A stretch of 64,000 bases of DNA from a bacterium (GTDB lineage: Bacteria; Zhuqueibacterota; QNDG01; JAFGCO01). Location of the stretch: positions 1 through 64,000 of the forward strand of contig JAFGCO010000065.1 of assembly GCA_016932575.1 (NCBI GenBank). The letters run 5' to 3'. Position 1 is the stretch's first letter; each line of letters begins with the position of its first letter. Of the stretch, positions 16,941-25,643 are shown piece by piece. The translations under genes and the position numbers were made by a program. Below the pieces are notes generated by a model. That model did no database searches. It saw only the letters and a list, made by a program, of their open reading frames with translations, and was not told the origin of the DNA.

Positions 16941-17327
16941 TTATTTAACTTCAGATTTATAAGTGCCTTCCAGCACATCCTGAACAATCTTAGATACAGT
17001 GGTCTGCAGATCGGCAGGTTTCGTAAAAAATGGATACCCATGACTTTTTTGCTGTTCAAGAACTTCAGCTTCATCAGCATACCCGGTCATTAAAATAATT
17101 TTTTGATCCGCTTTCTTTTTACGGATCGCATTGGCCAGTTCAAATCCATTCATCTTGGGCATTCGGATGTCACTGATAATTAAATCCGGCTGATAATTTT
17201 CCCAAAGTTCAAGTGCTTCCTGTCCATTAAATGCGATACGCACCTCGTATCCCATTCTTTCAAGAAATCGTGCATAAACACGGGCAATGGTATCGACATC
17301 GTCAACAACCATAATTTTCTCTTTCAT
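16941..17327 (-). CDS. Single-domain response regulator (CheY-like)
   Basis: This is a 128-residue receiver domain without an output domain. The acidic pocket is D9-D10, the phosphorylation site D53 (in ISDIRMPKMNG), the switch Thr T81 (LMTG) and the conserved Lys K103 (FTKPAD). All catalytic residues are intact. It would receive phosphate from a histidine kinase encoded elsewhere and act through protein contacts. A GGGAGG box precedes the ATG. The closest gene is the TPR protein 32 bp downstream. Confidence 0.93.
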   Translation of the reverse strand: MKEKIMVVDDVDTIARVYARFLERMGYEVRIAFNGQEALELWENYQPDLIISDIRMPKMNGFELANAIRKKKADQKIILMTGYADEAEVLEQQKSHGYPFFTKPADLQTTVSKIVQDVLEGTYKSEVK

Positions 17328-17379
17328 TCCTGCCTCCCCTTGCGGGTCATTTGATTTAAATTGTTCCTCTGATACAATG

Positions 17380-17452
17380 TACCCCAGGCAGGAGTTGAAC
17401 CTGCGGCCAACGGTTTAGGAAACCGCTGCTCTATCCTCTGAGCTACTGGGGC
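17380..17452 (-). tRNA. tRNA-Arg(CCU)
   Basis: A 73-nt cloverleaf is readable on the minus strand. The 7-bp acceptor is GCCCCAG/CTGGGGT (first pair G-U), the D arm is AGCTCAGAGGATAGAGC, and the anticodon stem GCGGT/ACCGT encloses loop TTCCTAA with anticodon CCT. The T arm is GCAGGTTCAACTCCTGC. CCA is not encoded. It decodes AGG. Confidence 0.95.
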
Positions 17453-17602
17453 ATTAGATCAGTAAAAAGTATTAAAATGAAACTGAAAAGGCAAGCTTTT
17501 TTTTCTCTTATCCTTATAATGTACTTGTATCTAAAGAATATCTTTACTATCATCAATAAACAGTCATATTCCTGATCTTCAAATCATAACCGGGAGCCTT
17601 TT

Positions 17603-18841
17603 ATGAATACATCTTCATTTCAATCTCTAACAAAACGAATAGACACCTATAGGGAGGAAGTGATTACTTTTCAAAAAACCTTGACACAGATTCCGGCGAT
17701 CGGGCCTGAAAATCAGGGCTGCGGGGAAGCCGGGAAATCCAGAAAAATTATTGCTGCCCTGAATAAATTGGGCATAGATGAGCTGATCGAACTCAATGCA
17801 CCGGACCCGAGAGTTCCTGAAGGATATCGCCCCAATCTTTTAGTAAAAATCAATGGGCAATCAAATGATAGAACCCTCTGGATCATGTCTCATATGGATG
17901 TTGTCCCTCCTGGAGATCTTGATCTATGGGAAAGCGATCCGTTTGACATCGTTATAAAAGATGGAAAAATCTATGGTCGCGGCACAGAAGATGATCATCA
18001 GGGAATTGTTTCATCTTTACTGCTCCTGAAAGCATTGCGCGAAGAACAAATTGTGCTTCCGTTCGATCTCGGATTTGCAATTGTTTCGGATGAAGAAGCC
18101 GGTTCCGAATACGGCATTCAATATGTGTTGCAACAGCGGTCTGATCTTTTTCAACCTGCGGATTGGATCATTATCCCGGATGCAGGGAATGATGACGGGA
18201 CGATGATTGAAGTCGCCGAAAAATCCATTCTGTGGATTAAATGCGAAATCAAGGGCAGACAAACCCACGGTTCCACTCCTGAAAAGGGAATCAATGCACA
18301 TTCTGCCGGTGCCCGCTTAATTGTGAAAATGGATCAATTGTATCAGGAATTTAATCATTCTGATCCATTGTATGATCCTGAGATATCAACGTTTGAACCT
18401 ACAAAAAAAGAAGCAAACGTAGACAATATCAATACAATTCCCGGCAGCGATATCATTTATTTTGATTGCAGAATACTGCCGGATTATTCTATTGAACAGG
18501 TAAAAAATAGAATCCGACTGTATGCGGACGAAATAGAAGAAAAATTCGGAGTCAAGATTTCCCTTTCTTACCCACAGGATGTACCAGCGCCCTCTCCGAC
18601 ACCAGCGGATTCTCCGGTGGCTCTGGCATTACAGAAAGCCGTAAAATCGGTTTTAAATCGTGACGCCAGATCAATGGGCATTGGAGGAGGCACTGTTGCT
18701 GCATATTTCCGTGAAGCAGGCTTGCCGGCGGTTTGCTGGTGTACGGTGGATGACACACTGCACGGACCAAATGAATACTGCAGGATTGAAAACGTTCTTA
18801 ATGATACAAAAGTATTCGCACATGTATGTTTACAAAAATAA
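17603..18841 (+). CDS. M20-family metallo-hydrolase (peptidase/deacylase)
   Basis: This 412-residue di-zinc enzyme of the M20/ArgE-DapE superfamily has SHMDVVPPGD (metal-binding His96/Asp98 region), GRGTEDDHQG (bridging Asp near 129), DEEAGSEYG (catalytic and metal Glu near 163-165), and a late metal His in TLHGPNEY near 387. The dimerisation domain lies in the middle (about 195-310). The close fit is to the subgroup annotated 'M20 family metallo-hydrolase', whose substrate is unsettled (acylated amino acids or dipeptides). GGGAG precedes the ATG. epmA follows after 32 bp. Confidence 0.9.
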   Translation: MNTSSFQSLTKRIDTYREEVITFQKTLTQIPAIGPENQGCGEAGKSRKIIAALNKLGIDELIELNAPDPRVPEGYRPNLLVKINGQSNDRTLWIMSHMDVVPPGDLDLWESDPFDIVIKDGKIYGRGTEDDHQGIVSSLLLLKALREEQIVLPFDLGFAIVSDEEAGSEYGIQYVLQQRSDLFQPADWIIIPDAGNDDGTMIEVAEKSILWIKCEIKGRQTHGSTPEKGINAHSAGARLIVKMDQLYQEFNHSDPLYDPEISTFEPTKKEANVDNINTIPGSDIIYFDCRILPDYSIEQVKNRIRLYADEIEEKFGVKISLSYPQDVPAPSPTPADSPVALALQKAVKSVLNRDARSMGIGGGTVAAYFREAGLPAVCWCTVDDTLHGPNEYCRIENVLNDTKVFAHVCLQK

Positions 18842-18873
18842 TCCAATGAGACATATTTTAAATTAACCGATTA

Positions 18874-19899
18874 ATGATGCACCAAAAAACCAATTGGCAA
18901 AAACTGAAAAATGTGGATCTGGACTGGTCCATATTTCATATCCGTGCAAAGATGCTTGATCATATACGGAAACATTTTAACCAGCAGGGTTTTTTTGAAA
19001 CCGAAGCACCGATAGTAACACACAAACCAACCCTGGATAATAACATTGATTCAATTGCATGCAAAGTCAAAACACCGGATAATAAATCATATCCCTGTTA
19101 CCTGCACACCTCGCCTGAATATGCGATGAAAAAATTATTGTCTGCAGGATCAGGCAATATTTATTATTTGGGCAAAGTCTTCCGGGATGGCGAGTTAACA
19201 GTACTGCATAATCCTGAATATACGATGGCCGAATGGTATCGGGTTGAAGCGGACTACCATGACATCATGAAAGACGTACAAAATTTAATTTGCGATTGTG
19301 CAAAGGCTTTATTTAATAAAACGGCTTTCATGTATAAAAATTATCGTGTGGATCTCGAACCGCCGTGGCCGGTTTTAACGGTTTCAGAACTATTCGAAAA
19401 ATTATTGGCAGTATCGTCTTTTGAATTGCAAAAAAAAAACGCCCTTGCAAAAACTGCTGATAAACATGGTATCCATTATACACCTGATGACGATTGGGAA
19501 ACACTGTTTCATCGTTTGTTCATTGAGAAAATCGAACCGGCACTCGATCCGTCAAAACCAACTTTTATTATCGATTATCCCATTCGCCTGGCTCTTATGG
19601 CACGTCATAAACATGAAGATGATCATTTTGCAGAACGGGTAGAGCTGTATATCGCCGGAATGGAATTGGCCAACGGATATTCTGAACTGACGGATCCTGA
19701 CGAACAGCTTATCCGCTTTAAAGAAGCGCTAAATCAGAGATCCCGTTTCAATGCCGGTCAGATTGATCATGATCTTATTCAAGCATTGCAATTCGGAATG
19801 CCGCCCTGTGCCGGTATGGCACTGGGCGTGGATCGCCTGCTGATGTTTTTTCTTGACAAGTCGCAAATTCGGGATGTATTGCTTTTTCCGTTTATATAA
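18874..19899 (+). CDS. epmA: EF-P lysine aminoacylase (EpmA/GenX/PoxA)
   Basis: This 341-residue protein corresponds to the class II lysyl-tRNA synthetase catalytic core without a tRNA anticodon-binding domain. Motif 2 lies in VFRDGELTVLHNPEYTMAEW, motif 3 is GMALGVDRLLM, and YLHTSPEYAMKKLL is typical of GenX. EpmA attaches (R)-beta-lysine to a conserved Lys of elongation factor P, which helps ribosomes through polyproline. Its partners EpmB and EF-P are not in this window. The start is weakly supported (an ATGATG pair at 18874). Probably cotranscribed with the M20 gene. Confidence 0.93.
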   Translation: MMHQKTNWQKLKNVDLDWSIFHIRAKMLDHIRKHFNQQGFFETEAPIVTHKPTLDNNIDSIACKVKTPDNKSYPCYLHTSPEYAMKKLLSAGSGNIYYLGKVFRDGELTVLHNPEYTMAEWYRVEADYHDIMKDVQNLICDCAKALFNKTAFMYKNYRVDLEPPWPVLTVSELFEKLLAVSSFELQKKNALAKTADKHGIHYTPDDDWETLFHRLFIEKIEPALDPSKPTFIIDYPIRLALMARHKHEDDHFAERVELYIAGMELANGYSELTDPDEQLIRFKEALNQRSRFNAGQIDHDLIQALQFGMPPCAGMALGVDRLLMFFLDKSQIRDVLLFPFI

Positions 19900-20061
19900 A
19901 AATTAATGATCCTGCATTGATATGCCTGTATGATTGTTATGTTCTTACAGAACATTGTACTTCATTTATGTCTCATTTCTCTAAACCATTGACATCCAAT
20001 ATTAAACAGTATTGATCACGCTGAATCGCCACAACCTGAGTTTGTGGTTTTTGCCAACAAT

Positions 20062-20100
20062 AAAAAAAGCGAAACATCATGAAAATGTTCCGCTTTTTTT
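20062..20100. terminator. Bidirectional intrinsic terminator
   Basis: AAAAAAAGCG-AACAT-type stem (20062-20077) pairs with ATGTTCCGCTTTTTTT (about 20085-20100), with one mismatch and A/T tracts on both sides. It lies between convergent epmA and the transglycosylase gene and can serve both. Confidence 0.85.
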
Positions 20101-20124
20101 AAAATAAATCAAGTCAGTTTCAAT

Positions 20125-20910
20125 TTACATGGTTCTGGATACATAATTATTGTACAATGATTTCACCGCCGGAATATAATTTCGTGTTTCTTCCCAGAGA
20201 TATTTTTCATCTTTCCCGTTGGCCATATAAACTGCAGCAATACGCTCACCGCCGTTATAAGCCGCAAGAGCGCCCTCCAAATCATACTCTTCGATTAAGG
20301 TCGATAAATATCGGGATCCCATTTGAATATTATAAACCGGATTAAATAAAACATCTTCCGGTTCAGTCCAGGTTATATTCTCATATTCGGCCAGAAACAT
20401 ACCAGTAACCGGCATGATCTGCATCAATCCCATTGCGCCTGCGGGTGACAATATCTTGGGATCCCACGTATTGGCGCTTTCATGAGTAATAACTGCGCAC
20501 AACAAATCAATATCAAGATTCGTGTATTTCAGAGACATTTCATGAACAGTATTGGCAATATCATAAGCCTCATCAGAGGGAATAGAAGCATTATGATCGC
20601 GGATAATTTGAATCACTTTTTGTAATTTATACTGCCGCACCGTATCTGTATTCATTGCGGACCGTAAATCAACAAGCTCTCTTTGTAATCGGGTGACAGT
20701 CAGTACATTCAGATAAAGATAGTAACCGCCAAATGCGATAATGACAATTAATGCAAACCGAAAAGCGATTTTAATACCATATTTCAGAATTTCTTCGATA
20801 CCCGGTAATCTGCGCTTATTGATCGCTTTTGTCGCTTTTTGTGTTTTGCGTTTTGAATCCATTTTTTTGACAGATTGATTCTGCTGCTTTTGTTGCTTTT
20901 GTTTTTCCAT
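20125..20910 (-). CDS. Membrane-anchored lytic transglycosylase (SLT domain)
   Basis: This 261-residue protein has a Lys/Gln-rich cytoplasmic N-terminus, one membrane helix (about 50-70), and a periplasmic goose-lysozyme-type SLT domain (about 110-255). The catalytic Glu is E144 in ITHESANTWDP, followed by SPAGAMGLMQIMP and AAYNGG. Lytic transglycosylases cleave peptidoglycan glycan chains with 1,6-anhydro product formation, for wall remodelling or to let machinery through. GGGAG lies 5 nt before the ATG; a terminator follows directly. Confidence 0.92.
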   Translation of the reverse strand: MEKQKQQKQQNQSVKKMDSKRKTQKATKAINKRRLPGIEEILKYGIKIAFRFALIVIIAFGGYYLYLNVLTVTRLQRELVDLRSAMNTDTVRQYKLQKVIQIIRDHNASIPSDEAYDIANTVHEMSLKYTNLDIDLLCAVITHESANTWDPKILSPAGAMGLMQIMPVTGMFLAEYENITWTEPEDVLFNPVYNIQMGSRYLSTLIEEYDLEGALAAYNGGERIAAVYMANGKDEKYLWEETRNYIPAVKSLYNNYVSRTM

Positions 20911-21135
20911 ATAACTCCCTATTAAGTTATTGTTTTCTTGTCAATTGGCTTTGAGCAATAATTATACCGATAAATAATAAATATAAAATATTTATAACAT
21001 TGAGAACATAATTACACCCCTTAATCATTAATTTATATAAACTTATCATTTTATTTGAACTTGTCATCCGTATATGCCGGCTTTAGGTCAAAACCAGCAA
21101 TATTTCATTTTCGTCACAAATATTTCAAAACTGAA

Positions 21136-22098
21136 TTAAGAAGGATTTCTTGAGTGGCCATTTTCACGCCACCCCATACGCGGGATAAAAATCAATCCGA
21201 TAATGGCAGGAATCATAACGTTGATTAGAAATAAAAGAAAAGCACTGTTAAATGCTGTGACTTTTTGGATACCGAAATTTTTAAAAAAATAAATGGCGGC
21301 ACCCTCACGGATTCCCAGATCGCCTATGGAAAACGGAAGAATAATTTTAGTAACCATTGTTGATGTGGTGGAGGTGATCAAAGCGTTCAGTGATATCTTT
21401 TCAAAAGCCAATGCCAGCAGGCTAAATTGAAAAATATAAATAAAATAAAGCGTGAGAGACAAAAAAATAAATGGTTTTGCGTTTTTAGGATGAAACTGGT
21501 CCAAACCATTGATAAACTCTTTCAGCTTGTCTCGAAAAGGCAGCAGCAATGACACATGATAAAAAAATGACCGGACATGTTTTGGATGGATCAATAAGAA
21601 AATGCCGATTCCGGTAGCCAAAATACCGAAGCCGATGAGTAGAGCCATGAGAAATATATTTAATCTCAATTGAAAAAACATAAATGAAACCAACCCCCAG
21701 ATTCCAAATACAATGATGATTACAGATGCATAAAACTTATCAATAAAAATCAGACTTAATGTTTTAACATGGTCGATGTTTGATAAAAATAGAGCTCTGC
21801 CAAATTCTCCAATACGTCCGGGCGTTACCATACCCACAGTCAGCCCGCCAAACAATGAGACCATTGATTCTTTGAATGTAATATCCGGTTTGATTAAACG
21901 CAGAAGATAATACCATCGATACCATTGTAATCCGATATTAAGAATTAATATCATGGAAGCAAAAACGATGAAACGGGGCGATTGTGGATTCTGGAAAGTA
22001 TTTATTATGGTTTTATAATGAACCTTATGAACAACCCATAATAGAACGACAATCGCTAAAATGATTTTTAAAAAGAAAAATAATCTTCGTTTACGCAC
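21136..22098 (-). CDS. YbhN/LPG-synthase-TM family membrane protein
   Basis: This 320-residue polytopic inner-membrane protein of the UPF0104/LPG_synthase_TM ('flippase-like') family has about eight helices. The family signature is VGMVTPGRIGEFGRALFL near residue 90, with a late GDLGIREGAAIYFF motif. Relatives are transmembrane flippase-like parts of lysyl-PG synthases or stand-alone proteins of unclear substrate. The start is GTG at 22098. No soluble synthetase domain is attached. Confidence 0.85.
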   Translation of the reverse strand: MRKRRLFFFLKIILAIVVLLWVVHKVHYKTIINTFQNPQSPRFIVFASMILILNIGLQWYRWYYLLRLIKPDITFKESMVSLFGGLTVGMVTPGRIGEFGRALFLSNIDHVKTLSLIFIDKFYASVIIIVFGIWGLVSFMFFQLRLNIFLMALLIGFGILATGIGIFLLIHPKHVRSFFYHVSLLLPFRDKLKEFINGLDQFHPKNAKPFIFLSLTLYFIYIFQFSLLALAFEKISLNALITSTTSTMVTKIILPFSIGDLGIREGAAIYFFKNFGIQKVTAFNSAFLLFLINVMIPAIIGLIFIPRMGWRENGHSRNPS

Positions 22099-22170
22099 AG
22101 ATTACTACCAAATTAAATAAATAAAAATCAGGCGTAAAATATATGCAAATTTCACGTATGAATCAAGAAA

Positions 22171-22213
22171 AAAAATACCTGCCACATACAAATCGTCAGT
22201 GACAGGTATTTTT
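22171..22213 (-). terminator. Intrinsic terminator of the DUF4097 gene
   Basis: On the minus strand AAAAATACCTGTCA pairs with TGGCAGGTATTTTT (one mismatch), followed by a long T run. It lies just after the stop of the DUF4097 gene. Confidence 0.8.
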
Positions 22214-22220
22214 AATCAAA

Positions 22221-23147
22221 TTATTGTATTTTCTCGATAGAAATCCCACCTCCTGATGTCCGGAGATAAATCATTGGCCCTCCCCCATTAATTTGAGCAT
22301 TCAAAGAATGACCGGAAATATTCCCTTTTACCGTGACAGGAAAATCTGTATACACTTTTCCACCGCTGGTTTTGGCATCCACATTGACATGAATATTTTC
22401 CGCAAGCGTTACATGAATCGAACCTCCGGACGTTCTCAACTCACAATCACTCGCAGGTTGTTTTGTAATTTTTGTCTTTACTGAGCCGCCTGAAGTGTGG
22501 GCACGAACGGTCCCCTGCACTTCATCAACTGTAATTCCGCCTCCGGAAGTATGCGCTTCCACCTCTCCCATGACTTCTCCGATATGTATACTGCCGCCCG
22601 ATGTGGAAACATCGACCGGACCTTTGCATTTTTCCAGACGAATGCTTCCGCCTGAAGTTTTCCCGTCCACTTCGCCTGTGATTCCGCCAAATTTCAGACT
22701 GCCCCCTGACGTGCGGCTCCATACATTACCCTCCAGGTCTCCTACAGCGATACTTCCCCCGCTGGTCCTCAGTTTCACATGGTATTGTTTGGGAACCGAT
22801 ATTTCAAAATTGACCTGATATTTCTTCCACCAATTTCCAAGAATACTCGTGCGTTCCTTCTGAAGAACAACATTGACATCATTCCCTGATTGCTTGATTT
22901 GTATATCCAAATCCCGGATGCTTTCTTTCAATCGTTCTGAACTGCCTGTTCTGGTTTTAAACACAATCAGTACATTCACTTCATTCTTTTTCTGCGGAAT
23001 GATCTCAATCGATCCAAATTCAGCATTTACATCCAATGTTCCACCTGCATTGACTTGAAATGACTTCTCAATCCGTTCTTCTCCTGCATAAACAGTAATG
23101 GCAGCAATCAATAATGCAGCAATGAGAGCTGATTTTTTTATCACCAT
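22221..23147 (-). CDS. Secreted DUF4097-type beta-solenoid protein
   Basis: This 308-residue protein has a signal peptide (about 1-21, ending TVYAG). The body is a DUF4097-type beta-helix built of short rungs that mostly carry the motif TSGG. I count nine TSGG copies from about residue 129 to the end (for example RTSGGSIAV, KTSGGSIRL, HTSGGGITV, RTSGGGISI), spaced about 15-30 residues. The protein should lie in the periplasm or on the surface; no enzyme motif is present. AAAGGAG precedes the ATG and a terminator follows, so it is a single-gene unit. Function of the family is unknown; adhesin-like labels are used. Confidence 0.85.
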   Translation of the reverse strand: MVIKKSALIAALLIAAITVYAGEERIEKSFQVNAGGTLDVNAEFGSIEIIPQKKNEVNVLIVFKTRTGSSERLKESIRDLDIQIKQSGNDVNVVLQKERTSILGNWWKKYQVNFEISVPKQYHVKLRTSGGSIAVGDLEGNVWSRTSGGSLKFGGITGEVDGKTSGGSIRLEKCKGPVDVSTSGGSIHIGEVMGEVEAHTSGGGITVDEVQGTVRAHTSGGSVKTKITKQPASDCELRTSGGSIHVTLAENIHVNVDAKTSGGKVYTDFPVTVKGNISGHSLNAQINGGGPMIYLRTSGGGISIEKIQ

Positions 23148-23246
23148 TTTTTTCTCCTTTGACTTATTAAAATAATGGTTATTGTATCACTTAATTAGAC
23201 ACAGAAAATATGAAAAAGTTCACAAGGTTTCATATCAATAAACGAA

Positions 23247-23274
23247 AAAACCCATGTCAGGTTACATGGGTTTT
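23247..23274 (-). terminator. Intrinsic terminator of the aldo-keto reductase gene
   Basis: AAAACCCATGT (23247-23257), 6-nt loop, ACATGGGTTTT (23264-23274): a perfect 11-bp stem with a T run on the minus strand, 26 bp past the stop codon. Confidence 0.85.
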
Positions 23275-23300
23275 AAATATATTATTATAGTCAGTATTGC

Positions 23301-24290
23301 CTACTGAAGGATGGAATCAATTTTTTTTATTTCTGTTTCCGTAAAACCCTTATGCCTGATGCATGCCACGTTGTCCTCCAATTGCCTGACGGAAGAGGAT
23401 CCGATAAGGGCTGATGTCACTTCAGATTTTCTCAACACCCATGTCAGAGCCATTTGCGCCAGAGTTTGGCCCCGTTTCCCAGCCATTTGATTCAACTGAA
23501 TAATTTTATGGATCATATCCCCGGTAATCTCTTCTCTTTTCAGAAATCCATGCGATTTCGATGCCCTTGATCCTCTGGGAATTCCTTTCAGATAACGGTC
23601 GGTTAACAGCCCCTGCGCCAGCGGAGAAAAAACAATACATCCCATCTGAAGTCGATTCAGGATATCAAAAAGGCTGTTTTCCGGTTCCCTGAAAAGCATG
23701 GAATATTTAACCTGATGAATCAGGCATCTTACCCCCATGGATCTGAGAATATCGTAAGCCTTTTCAGTGGCCTCGGATGGATAGTTGGAAATGCCGGCAT
23801 AGAGCGCCTTCCCCTGCTTAACCGCCATGGCAAGTGCTTCCATGGTCTCTTCCAATGGAGTATCGGGATCAAAGCGGTGTGAATAAAAAATATCGACATA
23901 TTCCAGGCCCAATCGTTTTAAGCTCTGGTCCAAACTGGCAGAAAGATATTTTTTGGATCCCCATTCCCCGTAGGGTCCAGGCCACATATAGTATCCTGCC
24001 TTCGTTGAAATAATCAGCTCATCTCGATACGAACGAAAATCCTTATCAATTATTTTTCCAAAATTCTCTTCTGCAGAACCGGGAGACGGTCCGTAATTAT
24101 TCGCCAGGTCAAAATGTGTTATTCCCAGATCGAAGGCACGGCGTACTATTCTCCGCGCTTGATGAAAACAATCAACGTCCCCGAAATTATGCCATAAACC
24201 CAGAGAAATTCCGGGCAGTTTCAAACCGCTGTTTCCGCACCTGACATACTTCATATGATCATAACGTGTCGAGACTGCCTGATATTCCAT
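23301..24290 (-). CDS. gpr: Aldo/keto reductase of the Gpr/YghZ type
   Basis: This 329-residue NADPH-dependent (beta/alpha)8 reductase closely follows E. coli YghZ. It shares LSLGLWHNFG-type, FDLANNYGPSPGSAEENFG, LIISTKAGYYMWPGPYG, SLKRLGLEYVDIFYSHR and SPLAQGLLTDRYL segments. Catalytic Asp, Tyr, Lys and His are in those motifs. YghZ reduces L-glyceraldehyde 3-phosphate and methylglyoxal, a detoxification role. It stands alone between two terminators. Confidence 0.92.
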   Translation of the reverse strand: MEYQAVSTRYDHMKYVRCGNSGLKLPGISLGLWHNFGDVDCFHQARRIVRRAFDLGITHFDLANNYGPSPGSAEENFGKIIDKDFRSYRDELIISTKAGYYMWPGPYGEWGSKKYLSASLDQSLKRLGLEYVDIFYSHRFDPDTPLEETMEALAMAVKQGKALYAGISNYPSEATEKAYDILRSMGVRCLIHQVKYSMLFREPENSLFDILNRLQMGCIVFSPLAQGLLTDRYLKGIPRGSRASKSHGFLKREEITGDMIHKIIQLNQMAGKRGQTLAQMALTWVLRKSEVTSALIGSSSVRQLEDNVACIRHKGFTETEIKKIDSILQ

Positions 24291-24383
24291 GATTCTTCTT
24301 TCTAATATTTTTTCAAATAATTTATATAAAAAATTTCTATATTCGCCAAGCCCCTGAAGGGAAATGATTCACAAACGATTCAG

Positions 24384-24417
24384 AAAAAAAGCTGCCCGGC
24401 ATTTCATTCCGGACAGC
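24384..24417 (-). terminator. Intrinsic terminator ending the 20-kb surface-protein operon
   Basis: On the minus strand GCTGTCCGG, a loop, CCGGGCAGC (one mismatch), then seven T's. It sits 35 bp beyond the last gene of the minus-strand run 44.8-24.4 kb. Confidence 0.8.
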
Positions 24418-24451
24418 AGCGATGACAACTGATAGAGATTAAAAATAGGAA

Positions 24452-25600
24452 TTAAAATTCATATCGGAATAAAATCGCCACATCCATTCCTTCGATATTT
24501 AATTTTTTTAAATCCTCGGCACTGATTCTTTGACCAACCATATATTTTATATAAAATTCAATGAATGTGTTATATGAAAATCGGTATTCTCCCCCAAATC
24601 CTCCTCCCAGTGCTTTGGCCCATGATAATCCTGCTTCGTTTTCACCGTAAAAACGTCCGTCAACTAAAACATTTGCACCGCCGCCCTGTATGTGAAAAGC
24701 CTTCCATATAATATTGAAATCCAGCTTCGGTGAGTTGCTGTTAAAAACTTCTTCCTTGAATAACTGGCCCTGAAGCGCATAATTATTCGTTTTAGAACGA
24801 TAATTTAAAAGTGCCCAGAGATAATATTCATCATAGCGATAAAAATAACCCAGATTGATTGTCATTTTTGTCCCTGACTGAAATACATATTGAGGACTGT
24901 TGTATTTGTCTTTTTGGTAAAATGTAAAAATACCATCCAGCATGACCTTCATATCTTCATTAAAACCCAGGTCGAGGCCAAGATGCACATTGGTTTCATC
25001 TCCCGGATCATAATAGCCATCGACTTTATTTCCCTGATTGGCCCAATTTGCGCTGTAAATGGGAACAAACTTTCTTCGATACAAATAAGAGGCGCCGCCG
25101 CCAATGACGACATTATCTGAAAAGGAATGCGCAATAAGGGCACCGATTTTACCCTGAAATCCCTGACCATAGACAGGGGTTTTAAAATTGAATATGTTGA
25201 GATTTAAATGGGTTGATAAATAATATTCCTTATAATTCAGTCTTGTCTTACCCAGCGGAACACCAATCCCTCCTATGATAAGCAGCCGATTATCCCATAA
25301 AAGCAGATTTCCCTGCAGGTAGGGATCGGAAAATCCACCCATACTGGTATGACGCATATCCCAATCTGTACGTGCATATGCATAATCAAAATTTAAATTA
25401 AAATGACTGTTAACCGGAATGACCATATGCACAGGAATGGTCACCTGCATAATGGGTTTTTCAATGATAATTTCTTCCCGCCATATTTGCAGACAGGGGC
25501 CTGTTTTAATAAATCCCTTGGGAGCGCTTGGAATAATTTCTTCCTGCGCTAAGACATTTTGAAACATGAACAGTATGATTAAGATGCAAATGCGTTTCAT
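24452..25600 (-). CDS. Outer-membrane beta-barrel protein (cassette 2)
   Basis: This protein of about 382 residues has a signal peptide (MKRICILIILFMF...VLAQ) and alternating aromatic/hydrophobic strands throughout, ending in IEGMDVAILFRYEF. The terminal aromatic residue is a typical outer-membrane barrel ending. It is a paralogue of the barrel at 34643-35743: both contain a G(I/V)G(V/L)P(L/T)GKT segment, YGQG, YDPGDE plus Asn-Val, DGRFYGENE and a closing EGxD. The ATG at 25600 has AAGGA 8 nt upstream; an earlier start at 25633 has none. It follows the giant protein by 43 bp, third in the repeated lipoprotein-giant-barrel unit. It may be a porin, or an anchor or export partner for the giant. 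Confidence 0.75.
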   Translation of the reverse strand: MKRICILIILFMFQNVLAQEEIIPSAPKGFIKTGPCLQIWREEIIIEKPIMQVTIPVHMVIPVNSHFNLNFDYAYARTDWDMRHTSMGGFSDPYLQGNLLLWDNRLLIIGGIGVPLGKTRLNYKEYYLSTHLNLNIFNFKTPVYGQGFQGKIGALIAHSFSDNVVIGGGASYLYRRKFVPIYSANWANQGNKVDGYYDPGDETNVHLGLDLGFNEDMKVMLDGIFTFYQKDKYNSPQYVFQSGTKMTINLGYFYRYDEYYLWALLNYRSKTNNYALQGQLFKEEVFNSNSPKLDFNIIWKAFHIQGGGANVLVDGRFYGENEAGLSWAKALGGGFGGEYRFSYNTFIEFYIKYMVGQRISAEDLKKLNIEGMDVAILFRYEF

Positions 25601-25643
25601 CTCAATTTTCCTTGTCTTATAAACGATGGTCATCGTTAAAATG

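Noticed and set aside
22495-22818. Plus-strand Pro/Ser-rich ORF and minus-strand alternative frames
   Set aside because: Shadows of the TSGG repeats in the DUF4097 gene; the repetitive sequence keeps other frames open.
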